A DNA stretch of 64,000 nucleotides from Miscanthus floridulus (Eukaryota > Streptophyta > Magnoliopsida > Poales > Poaceae), in NCBI RefSeq assembly GCF_019320115.1, contig NC_089591.1, forward strand, positions 64,038,111 through 64,102,110, read 5' to 3'. Made by a program: the position numbers and the translations under genes. How positions within the stretch are numbered: the stretch's first letter is position 1; every line of letters begins with the position of its first letter. The notes beneath the pieces are model-generated. The model saw nothing but the letters and a program-made list of their open reading frames with translations, had not been told where the DNA came from and searched no databases. Positions 43,818-54,478 of this stretch are shown piece by piece.

Positions 43818-46241
43818 CTAAGGGTCGGTCGGCGGGGCTGCAGCGGACGAGTCGGGCGCTGAAGTACGTGGAGCAAGGTGGAACTAGGTGCCATCATCAT
43901 CTGACCCTGAGCTCTGAACTGACTGACCCTCTGAAACAGGAAGTGTCGCTGAAGCGGTCTGGGTCTGAGCTGGGGCTGGTGCTGCCTGTGAAGCTGCAAG
44001 TATGTCTGTCGTAGGATCTGACGAGGCGACAGACGAGGGGAACCTCTGAGTAGTCATGATAGCTGGAGCTGCTATAGACGGACCGGTAGTATGCATGTGA
44101 GGCAGAGTAGGCATGCCGGTCAACTCGCTGAATGATGCTCCAAGACTCCTGGAGACTGACGACTCAGGCATGAATAGCGAGGAAGTCTGCTCTGGTGAGA
44201 AACCTGTGTGATAAGGAGTGAACTGCGGGGCTACACCAGGTGAAGCTAACCATTGGGACACCTGTACAGGAGGTGAAGTAAACTAAGCTGGAGGCTATCC
44301 CTGACTCTAAAGCCCGATGGGCTGTACTGCTGGAGTCGTCGAAGTGGTAGGAGGCTGTGCAAGCTGGGGCGAAGTCTGTGGTAGTGGAATCCCAATGGCT
44401 GTCACTACATGCTGCATGAATCCCATGAGCTGCTGCTGCATGAGTAACTGCTGGTGCTGAAGGAGCTGCTGCTGCCGCTGAAACTCATCCTGACGAGCCT
44501 GAAACTATGCGAAGTTTGTAGCTGTCTCCTGTGCCTGTCGTGTCTGATCCTGCTGCATCCGCTCAAGAATAGCAATGAGAGCGGGGTCTGTCTGTGGAGC
44601 AGGTGGAGCAGAACTGGAGCTACCGGCCTCTGCATCGTGTCTGCGTGGAGGCATCTGAGGTATAGGCTGGTAGTCGTCGTCAGAGCTGTCACTGTACTCA
44701 CTCACTCCCTGCTGTGCCTCTAGCTCCTCCTCCTCAGTGGCTGCAATCCCTCTGATGATCTCGTCCTGCTGAGCTGTAGACTCTAGCACATCAGGGCGAC
44801 GGCTAGGCTGACTGGGTGCCTAAGGAGTGGCGTGTCTGATCCTCTGTGACAGGTTGTAAGCTGGGAACTCTGTAGTGGCACCTGTATACTCATCCATCAT
44901 GCCAGGGGGCTTATCAATCACAACTCTGCGGATGAGGAACGTGATCCAGTGAGCATAGGGAAGCTGCCTGCGACCCTTGAATCCCTCAGCTATAGTATCC
45001 TCCATCTCTGAAAGAAGGAGGTCCCAGATGTCAAACACTGTCATCTGCATGATGGCATTGAGAAGCCAGAGCTGTAAGCGAGTCAGGCCCTCCCTGTATC
45101 CCAACCTGGGAAGCAGTGTCCTCCTGATGATGGCCTCTAGTACCCTCGCTATAGGAGTCAAGTCACTGGGGTTCCTGCTCGACCCCTCACCAAATAGCTC
45201 CTTGAAGCAATGGCGCACTAAGTCTGTAGGGGGCACCAACCCTCCATGAGGACGCCTGGGAGGCTCCTGATGTCCATAGCAAACCTCATGCAACCTTACA
45301 GGCTGCTCCTGTAGTCTCAGTATCTCTCTAGCCCTGCTACTCGTCACTCTATAGTCTTTGCTGTTGAAGGCAAAGTGAATGAATCTGTGATGAGGATCGA
45401 TGTAGAGCGAGGCATAAAACTGACGAACCCAAGAAGGTACATATATCCCTGTCCGTCCAATCAGATCTAACAGTCCTGGCAAATATGACAAGTATTGCCG
45501 AATGCCCTCTCCGGCTGCTGCCACTATAGACTCTATCGGACAGACCCTCTGTGATCTGAACACTGCCCCACTGTTTAGATATGCATTGTAGAAATCCTCC
45601 TGCAGTGGCGTGTAGAACCCCTCAGCTGCTCTCTCATCCCTCCTCGGAGGGAACCAAACCTCAAACTCAACAAACCGCAGCTGTTGAACCTGCCTGGCTG
45701 TAGCGGCCCTCAAGTCAAGGTGAACCACTAGAGGCGGACCCTGTGGTCTGGGCGGAGGGCGTGAACCCCTGCGCCGTGTAGCTGGCCTCGGTGGAACTGC
45801 AGCACTGGTACGACTCGAGCGGCATAGCTGAGGTGCCGGCTTGGTCTCCTGACTCTCCTGAGTCTCCTGGGCTAGCTGAGGCTCTGCTGGTGGAGGCTGC
45901 TGCTGTGCTGACGGACCCTCCTCAATGGCAACCCGTCGTCCTGCAAACATGGCAGTCCCTGCTGGACTACCATGACGACGCTCAACCTCCTCAATCGCAG
46001 CTCTGACTGCGGGTGAAACTGGCTGATCTGCAATGACAACTCCGCTGCGGGTGCCACCTCTCTCGGCACGCTCTGCGGCCTCTGCAACAGCTGCTGCTCT
46101 GGCTGTCTCTGCGTCGGGGTACTTCCGCTTCTTGGATGTTACTTGCTTGGTTGATTTGCCCTTGGATCCGGCTGGCTGACGAGGCGAGGGCCTCCGATCA
46201 TCTTCACCTAGGCCACCACCAACATTCTTGGTGCGAGCCAT
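43818..46241 (-). pseudogene. Sirevirus envelope-like gene (808-codon frame with several stops)
   Basis: From the ATG at 46241 (MARTKNVGGG) the minus-strand frame can be followed to a final TAG at 43818 with no frameshift. It is broken by in-frame stops, including TAGs at 44820, 44505 and 43884 and a few near 44280-44310. The first 473 codons are open. They hold a basic N-terminus (KGKSTKQVTSKKRKYPD), an Ala/Glu-rich helix, a Pro/Gln-rich linker and a folded middle (FVEFEVWFPPRRDE, YLPGLLDLIGRTGIYVPSWV, RLQLWLLNAIMQMTVFDIW). The rest is a Gln-rich low-complexity tail. By position it corresponds to the envelope-like gene of Sireviruses. I see no convincing signal peptide or transmembrane helix, so an envelope function is not shown. 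The ATG follows directly after a splice acceptor-like TTCAG. Confidence 0.7.
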
Positions 46242-47502
46242 CTGAACTGTCAAGATGGTGAACTGTCGCTGATGAAGATCGACTGTCAAACTGCTGCTTT
46301 CGAGGCTTGGCCTCGATCCTTACTCGCGAGCTTGGCTCCGAGTTTACTGCCAACTGCCAGACGAAACACAATGGAACCGACTCGCTGCACGATAGAATAG
46401 ATGGATATACAAATAAATACCATATATCTAATAGATGCGAAATCCTAATAGAGAAAGCTATTTTAGATGCGAACTTGAATCGAGTGGCTTTCTACCTGAC
46501 GATCAGCGATCCGAGAATAGATAAGACGTCACGTGGGGGATCTCGGAACCGGTTAGGGTTAGGTCAAACGCCCTGAATGCAATGGGGAATCAATGTATTT
46601 AGAATTTGATCTAGGTCACAATTGGAGATCAAGATTGAACCACAAGATTTGCCTTACCAAACAATGGGAGGATAGGGCAAGAGCGGCGAAGATTGGCAGC
46701 CTTGGCAACGATGAAGCAACGAGCTAGGGCGTGAGGAGGCCGGCGTGGCACTGAGCAGAGGCAAGGCAGGGCCGGAGCTCAGCGGCGCTTGGCTGCGACG
46801 GACCGGTGGTGGCACGGGATAGGGGCACGGAGGCGCGCGGCTGGGCAGGCGTGGTGGCGCACGGCTGGGCAGGCGTGGTGGCGCGGCGAGGCTGCGGCGG
46901 CGTGTGGCTGCTCGGGCTAGGGCTGGCGAGCGAGGCTGCGGCGGCGTGGCTAGGCAGGAGGTGGCGGCTTGGTTGCGGGCTCACGGAGGCGCTGGTAAGG
47001 CAGGTGAACCGAAGGTCCAGATTTATAATTCCCCAAACACGACAGAAAAGGAAACCGAAAAGAGACTTGAGGTCGCGCGAGATCCACTGACCGGACGCTC
47101 CGGTGGTAGCAACCGGACGCTACCACCCAGCGTCCGGTCGATTCCAGAGAGGTCCAAATCCTCTGGAATCGCGACCGGACGTGTCCGGTGGTCCATGACC
47201 GGACGCAGGCAGGGTCCGGTCAGTTTAACTTTGTCATCCTCCGATCGACCGGACGCTGAGCCCTTTCTGACCGGACGCACAGACGCAGCATCCGGTCACT
47301 CTTTCAACAGCAGTTCACCTCCTGTGAACTGACCGGACGCTGGACTGCAGCGTCCGGTGCAGCGTCCGGTGCACCTTTTTCAGCAATCCTTCAACCTTCC
47401 TTTGCGCTGCCTGTTCCCAATCAAGTCCCAACTTGAATAAGATCCAAATAAACACCAATTGGGACTGATGTGAGTGACCTCTCTCAAACCCTCATATTTT
47501 TC
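46242..47502 (-). promoter_or_regulatory. Internal promoter-like region of the Sirevirus envelope-like gene
   Basis: On the minus strand a cluster of CCGGAC/GTCCGG palindromes (about 47091-47372) is followed by a TATA box (AATTATAAATC, about 47019-47029). Next come about 330 bases of GC-rich leader with no ATG, then a consensus donor GTAAGG at 46657. A 416-base A/T-richer intron-like stretch ends in CAG directly before the ATG at 46241. The palindrome-then-TATA arrangement is the same as in this element's LTR and in the solo LTR at 26005-28336. The reading as a promoter with a 5' intron is inference from layout; no transcript data are available. Confidence 0.6.
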
Positions 47503-47507
47503 AAAAT

Positions 47508-48316
47508 TGTTGATGCAAAAGTGGATCTGCAAACACAAAGGGCTAATACCCGAATCGATATCCAAAGCGTGCCAGTCGATTTGACCTGCTAATCGACAAG
47601 GATGAAGATACGAACACTTTGGTCCTGACAACAGCGATACGCCCGGAAGTCACGGCCAAGAGGTGCTCACGCGGAACTCGAGAATCGCCGAAGGTCGCAC
47701 TGAAACGATGCAGCTCGCCGAATCAATGAGAACTCGTAAAAAAGGAAAAATATGCAAATTGACGAAGTCGCCGAAAAGTAAGTAGATGCAAATAGGAGTA
47801 AAAATTGGTTTTGATATTGATTGATTCTTACATTGCCCCTCACTCCATATTTATACCCTGATCTAAAGAGACACAACCGAACACAACTAGGACACCAAGC
47901 CCATATCTAAGGAAACACGTGACTCTTACATGAACCATACTCTAACAAATATAGAAAAGGAAATCAACTCCTATCTATTTCCCTGTCCGCCTTAATTACG
48001 ATGAAAATCTCGCCATCTTCCTTCCCATCGGCATATCCCCTGTTTCATCGGTAGTAGTCTTCAAGTCTTCCTTCATCGGCATACTCACTGCTGCATCGGC
48101 AGTAACCTTCAAGCCTTCCTTCATCGGCATCGACAATAACACCTCCAACTTCATCGGCAACGCCCGAGTCTAAACCAACCTTTCCATCGACCATCACCAG
48201 CTATCGACAACCATCTTTACAAGCTGGCTTTCATCGGCTATCAAAGTACACAGTAACCTTCCCCTCGCCGATTAGTCCACTCCGATCATTATCACGTACA
48301 AAAAACGGTGTCAACA
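47508..48316 (-). repeat. 3' LTR of the second Tat element
   Basis: It runs from TGTTGATGCAAAAG to GGTGTCAACA (+ strand). Seven CATCGG words lie within 48026-48235. Identical to 56946-57754 except at two positions. Confidence 0.96.
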
Positions 48317-48418
48317 CATGCCCCCCAATTTCGGAGTATAAAACCATTAATGCTCCAAAATTTACTCCAGATAACGCTTGCCTTTGCCCGATTATCGTAA
48401 CTCATTCTCTTGTAACAG

Positions 48419-49891
48419 GTTAACAACCCAGCACCATCGGTGAGCAAAAGTGGGAAACCCTTCAATCTCCGGCCTGTTTCCCCAACATCGCCGATCGGCT
48501 ACAACGCTCCCACCTTAGCCGCTTTGACCCACCAGAAGATTCGTACCAAGACCATCACTTCTAAGTCCAAATTGGCTACATCCAGGGCTACTCCATCGGC
48601 CGCTGCTACAACCTTGGTCAAAGCATTTAAGGTAACAACCTTGTTTATTTTCACTTATGCCGATCACAAACTGTATTAACCTTAATCATCAGGGGTAAGA
48701 GCTGCTACTGGATCGTCATCGGCAATACCGCCGATATCAAGCACCACTTCTTTCGATGAACCTTCAGAGGTAGCTTCTTGACTTTACATTTTATCTGTTA
48801 AATATCATATCTTACACTTGTTTTGCAGCAACAATTGGGTATATCAGCAAACGTACCAGATGTCCAAGCTTCACAACCAACAAGTGTCGATGCCCCCTAG
48901 CCAATCGTTGCCGATGCCCAAGCAAAGCGCAAAGCTATAACAGATACTGAAGCACAGCCAAAACGACAAAGGTCTATGCCGATCCCTACATCTGCCCCAA
49001 TGTCATCGGTCATCATACCTCAAGAGCCCACCACCGATGAAGTCACAGAGGATATCCCATCGGCAAGCTCAGCCGATCCCCCACACGACATACTCCAGGT
49101 TGCTTCCTCCAGTCAAGCACAGGAAATTGCCTTGAAACAGGTAAACCGATCAACCTAGCTGATTTTACAATACTCATACTTACCCCTGACTGATCTCCTT
49201 TTCTCTCTCTCAGGAACAAGATTCCCCGAACAGCCTATTTTCCTTTGCCATTGACATTTCTGACGACGATGGAGAGGAGACAAGTTCTTCCCTTGCACTG
49301 GGAACAATATCGGCAGAGACTAAATCCAAGTTGGAAACCCTCCTGAACTTGCTACAGCAAGGTACCGCCCAACTGGTAGATGACTCGGACCCCGCAAAGG
49401 CAATTTTCAAAACAATTCGTGGCCAGGTCCCTGCCGATGTTGAAGAAGTACTCTTCCCAGCAGCTCACTTAGAAAGCCGCCAACTGCAATATCAACGGGC
49501 TGCTCAGCGCATTGCCGATAGAGCAGCTCAAGCTCAACTCAAAGAAGAGATGCTACAACTGAAACAAATCGCTGATGAGAAGCACAAGGGCATTGTCAAC
49601 TTGCAGACTTCGGGTGCTGCACTTAAGCAGAAAATCTTGGATCTATCAGCAAGAAAGATAGCTCTATTGGCTGAATTGAAAGAAATCGATGTAGCCTTAA
49701 CTCATGCTCAACAAGAAGAAAGCCAGCTACCTAATGCCGTCAAAGCCCTTCAGCAAGAAAGAGATATCCAAGCTCGCAAAGCTTTAGCCATGAAGAAAAA
49801 ACTCAAGCCTGTGGAGGGTGCTGCCGATGACGATATCAAAGAAATGGAGGAAGCCGACCAGATTCGCCTGCGTGCGATATTAGCTATCTAA
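48419..49891 (+). CDS. Antisense intron-containing gene of the second Tat element (aORF 2)
   Basis: This lies on the + strand, opposite to pol, between integrase and the 3' LTR. Exon-like segments follow AG acceptors and end at GT donors: 48419-48631 (VNNPAPSVSKSGKPFNLRPV...), a short one at about 48693-48770, one at about 48829-49140, and 49214-49891. The last exon has 225 codons plus TAA. It encodes an acidic start (SFAIDISDDDGEE) and then long Gln/Lys/Glu-rich heptad-like helices (ETLLNLLQQGT, QAQLKEEMLQLKQIADEK, ARKIALLAELKEIDVAL) that look like a coiled coil. The first exon is basic and Ser/Thr/Pro-rich. One TAG occurs near 48898, and the short second exon does not join cleanly in phase. 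The start codon is not identified and may come from transcription starting in the antisense LTR. Function unknown. Confidence 0.6.
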
Positions 49892-49994
49892 TCCTTGTTG
49901 AACGTGTAATCTTATTTATTGTATCGGCACTTTATGAGACATTGACATCCTTGCATAATTCTAGCCGATAGTACTGTTATCGGCACTTATACTT

Positions 49995-51140
49995 TTATGC
50001 ATCTATCCAGATACTAGGGTAATATTTCTTTAAATATTTTCCATTTAACGCTCTGGGAAACACAACCCCTTCGAGGGTTTCTAAAATATATGCATTACCA
50101 GGAACAGATTGATTTATCCGATATGGACCTTCCCAATTAGGAGACCACTTTCCAAACTTTGAACTTTTAGTCCTAATCGGTAAAATCAATTTCCAGACCA
50201 GATCTCCATCGGCAAACTCTTTTACTTTCACCTTCTTGTCATACCATCTAGCTACTCTTTTCTTATTTTCTTCGATACTAACTAAAGCCCTTAACCGATG
50301 ACCCGCCACATCTTCCAACTCATCCTTCATAAGAGTATTATAATCATCGGCTGTCAGCTGATTTTGAGAACGTATTCGTCTAGAGCCAACCTTAATTTCC
50401 CAAGGCAATACTGCATCGTGTCCATATACTAACTGATAAGGCGTTACTTTGGTTGCACCATGACATGACATCCGATATGACCACAAGGCTTCATTTGATA
50501 CTATATGCCACCTCCTAGGATTTTCTTCAATTTTGCGCTTAATGAGTTTGATGATCCCTTTGTTAGAAGCCTCAGCTTGACCATTAGCTTGAGCATAATA
50601 TGGAGAAGAATTTAAAATTTTAATTCCCATACCTACAGCAAACTCATCAAATTCTCCTGATGTAAACATAGTGCCCTGATCGGTAGTGATAGTCTAAGGA
50701 ATACCAAATCGGTAAACAATATGCTCTTTCACAAAATCAATCATATTGACCGATGTCACCTTTTTTAAAGGAATTGCCTCAACCCACTTTGTGAAATAAT
50801 CGGTAGCAACCAGAATAAATTTATGTCCTTTACTCGATGGCGGATAAATCTGACCAATGAGATCAATAGCCCATCCCCGGAACGGCCACGGTTTGATTAT
50901 AGGATTCATAGCCGATGCAGGCGCTCTTTGAATATTACCAAACTTTTGACACCTCTGGCATCCCTTAAAATATTTAAAACAATCTTCAAGAATAGTCGGC
51001 CAATAGTACCCATTCCTTCTGATCATCCATTTCATCTTGAAAGCCGATTGATGTGCCCCACATACTCCTTCATGAATTTCACCCATCAAGCTTTTCGATT
51101 CATCATTGCTAACACATCTAAGTAAAACTCCATCTATAGT
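49995..51140 (-). pseudogene. Integrase of the second Tat element
   Basis: The frame from the stop at 51141 to TAG at 49995 holds the HHCC zinc domain (IHEGVCGAH, CQRCQKF), the core (WAIDLIGQIYPPSSKGHKFI, TTDQGTMF, YYAQANGQAEASNKG) and a GPYRI-type C-terminus. One in-frame TAG near 50694, just before the second catalytic Asp, breaks it. No frameshift is seen. Confidence 0.88.
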
Positions 51141-52172
51141 TCAATAATATAATTCATCATCGAGGAGCACATATTTGGTAGCTTGGAACCTTATACGTCT
51201 CTCAACCTTTCTATATGGATCCTTTAAATAATCGACAATCTCTTTCCTCCAGTCATCGGTATCAACTGCCGATGTTAGCACTTCCTGAATAGGCTGATAC
51301 CCTGAAGCATGCTGAGCTAGTCGATTAGCTTCCTCATTATGCAATCGAGAGATATGTTCAAGACGAAAATCTCTAAATCCTTTCAACAATTGCAAACATC
51401 TTTCATAATACGAAATCAAAGCTTCACTTCGGCATTCATAAATTCCAGCCAATTGATTTATAACTAGCATAGAATCACCAAAGATTTCAACAACATCGGC
51501 ACGTATCTCCTTCAGCAATTCTAACCCTTTTATCAAGGCTTGGTATTCAGCTTGATTGTTTGTCGCTGTAGCAACAATCGGCAATGAAAACTCATACTTC
51601 CTTCCTTGAGGTGAAATTAACACAATGCCGATACCTGCTCCTTCACCACATGTGGACCCATCGAAGAAAAGTGTCCAGGGAGCAATCCCCAGAGAGTCCA
51701 CTGTATTACAATGCTGAGTGACAAAATCAGCCATCACTTGCCCTTTAACTGCCTTAGTTGATTTGTAGCGTAGTTCAAATTCTGATAATGCTAAAATCCA
51801 TTTGCCGATTCTACCACTTAACATCGACATCGACAGCATATACTTGACCACATCGTCTTTGCATATGACCGTACATTCGGCAGATAACAAATAATGCCTT
51901 AATTTGACACAAGAAAAGTATAAACACAGACACAATTTTTCGATGGCCGAATACCTCGTCTCAGCATCCACTAATCTTCTGCTCAAATAATAAATAACAC
52001 GTTCTTTCCCTTCAAATTCTTGAATAAGAGCTGAACCGATAACTGTATCATCAGCTGACAAATATAACCTGAAAGGCTTCCCATGTTGAGGTGGAACTAG
52101 CATTGGAGGATTTGATAAATATTTCTTAATTTCATCAAGGGCTAATTGCTGTTCAACTCCCCATACAAATTC
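51141..52172 (-). pseudogene. RNase H and second (archaeal-type) RNase H of the second Tat element
   Basis: LYLSADDTVIGSALIQEF and YYLSRRLVDAETRYS belong to the RT-linked RNase H. PWTLFFDGSTCGEGAGIGI (about 51675-51620), NNQAEYQALIKGLELL and SMLVINQLAG belong to the second RNase H. Both catalytic Asp/Glu/Asp patterns are visible in the second domain. The segment lies between a TAG at 52173 and a TGA at 51141, with no indel. Confidence 0.86.
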
Positions 52173-53231
52173 CTAATCAGCTTTCAATTTAAGTAGTGGG
52201 CTGAAAGCCTTGATCTTACCCGACAGATTAGATATGAATCTTCTAATGAAATTAATCTTACCGATCAAAGATTGCAATTCAGTCTTATTGGCAGGAGCAA
52301 TCACCTTGTTAATTGCATCAATAGACTTCCTACTGATTTCAATGCCCCGCTGATGCACCATAAAACCCAAGAATTGTCCTGCCGATACACCGAATGCACA
52401 TTTATTAGGATTCATCTTCAATCCATGCTTCCTTGTGCACTCCAGTATCTTTCGCAGATCGGCTAAATGTGCTGTGATATCTCCAGACTTAATCACTACA
52501 TCATCAATGTAGATCTCCACTAATGTGCCGATGTACTCATGAAAAATAAAGTTCATAGCCCTTTGATAAGTAGCACCGGCATTTTTCAAACCAAACGTCA
52601 TGACTATCCACTCGAACAACCCCACATGACCTGGACATCTGAAAGCAGTCTTGGGAATATCTTCCTCAGCCATGAATATTTGATTGTAACCTACATTACC
52701 ATCCATGAAGCTGATAATTTGATGTCCAGCCGCAGCATCAATCAACAAATCAGCAATCGGCATTGGATAGCCATCCATCGGTGTGGCTTTGTTGAGATTC
52801 CTGAAATCAATACAGACACGAAGTTTTCCATTTTTCTTATAAACAGGAACCACATTAGAGATCCACTCTGCGTATCGACATTGCCGAATAAACTTTGCTT
52901 CAATTAATTTAGTTATTTCGGCCTTAATGTCAGGAAGTACATTAGGGTTGCATCGGCGCGCTGGCTACTGATGTGGCCGAAATCCAGATTTGATAGGTAA
53001 CCGATGTTCAACTATCGATCGGTCTAATCCAGGCATCTCAGTATAATCCCAAGCAAAACAATCTTTATACTCTTTTAACAAATCTGTTATTCGCTGCTTA
53101 CACTTGGAATCTAACTTAGCACTAATAAAAGTAGGTCTTGACCTATCACCATCACCGATATCTACTTCTACTAAATCATCTGCCGATGTGAACCCTTGAC
53201 CTAATTTTCCATCATCGGCAAACCTATCCAT
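52173..53231 (-). pseudogene. Reverse transcriptase of the second Tat element
   Basis: The frame starts at the ATG at 53231 (MDRFADDGKLGQGF), which overlaps the protease stop as TAATG. Motifs are RVCIDFRNLNKATPMDGYP, FMDGNVGYNQI, MTFGLKNAGATYQRA and the catalytic IYIDDVVIK (about 52515-52489). TAG codons at about 52965 and 52173 interrupt it. Confidence 0.88.
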
Positions 53232-54478
53232 TAAAACTCCTCTTCAGAACCGACTGCTTGGATCGGTGGAATTTCATAATCAGCAACTCTAAGGAACTCT
53301 TTTTCCCAAGCTTCTCCTGATATGCATTTAGTTCGCTCATAAGTATCTGATTCTGCCGATGCGATGATATAAGAAGAATCACCAGGGACGACCTCAATCT
53401 TATCCCCAATCCACTGTACGAGGCATTGATGCATTGTAGAAGGAACACAACAATTAGCATGAATCCAATACCTCCCTAGAAGCAGATTATATGCACCCTT
53501 GCAGTTGATAACAAAGAACGTCGTTGGCAAGGTTTTGCTGCCGATGGTCAATTCAACGCACACTGCCCCTTTAGCCGGTGACACATTGCCTTCAAAATCT
53601 TTCAACATCATATCGGTTTTGGTCAAGTCTTGATCTCCCTTACCAAGTTTCCGATACATCACGTAAGGCATAATATTAATCGTAGCCCCTCCATCAATAA
53701 GTACCTTAGACACAGGCTGCCCATCAACTCTGCCCTTCACAAATAAAGCCTTAAGATGCTGTCTCTCGTCATCGGTAGGTTTCTCAAAAACAGCCATCAT
53801 TGGATCTAGTGTTAACTGAGCTACTTGATCAGAGAGAACAACTTCTTCCTCATTATCAGATAGTGCCAAAAACTCCATCGGCAACATGAATACCATATTA
53901 ACATCTGTCGATGGACCCTTATTTTTGTGTTTTACCTGCCACTGCTGATGACCAGGCCTTTCATTGGAGGAATTTTCCTCTTGGTATAAATCCTCCTGAC
54001 GCTCACGTTGCATCCTCCTTCTCTGCGTCTTTGTCAGACCCTCTGGGCACCAACGAGGAAACTTGGTTTTCCAAACCGGCTGATAACAAGTCCTAGTTGG
54101 TTCTACACGACGTATATTAGGGTCCCTGTAGAATATTTCCTCATCGGGAACTCTTGCGTTTGCCATCTCCTCAAGCTCCTCTTGATTCCTTGGAAAATAT
54201 CCAGCGCGTTTACCAAGCCTCTCATGTACACTAAGTCTGCCCCCCAGCCGATCATGCACTGATGCTCTGCCTCTGATCGGCTCATTGATAGACAAACCCT
54301 GATTACCAAGTTGAAACCTCCTTTCTGAGCGATTGACTCCGTAATAACCATTACACTCAGGGCAATTTTCAACAGTTGGCAATTTAATACCTTCTTCCCA
54401 GCAATGGATGAAAAACGGACATCTCCAATGATCTTTATGTCGATTCCATTCTTCCTGACGTCTCATTTCTTGCTGTTG
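53231..54478 (-). pseudogene. Protease-containing region of the second Tat element
   Basis: This is an open 411-codon frame from the ATG at 54466. A Cys/His cluster (CPFFIHCWEEGIKLPTVENC) comes first. The aspartic protease follows, with LIDGGATINIMP (about 53705-53670) and later LLLGRYWIH, near the conserved ILGR-type motif. It is in the same frame as gag and separated from it only by the TGA at 54479-54481. It ends TAA at 53231-53233, sharing one base with the RT start. Confidence 0.85.

Noticed and set aside
47380..47876. Two short minus-strand ORFs repeated at 56815-57314
   Set aside because: They are duplicated because they lie in the LTRs of the second Tat element; not genes.
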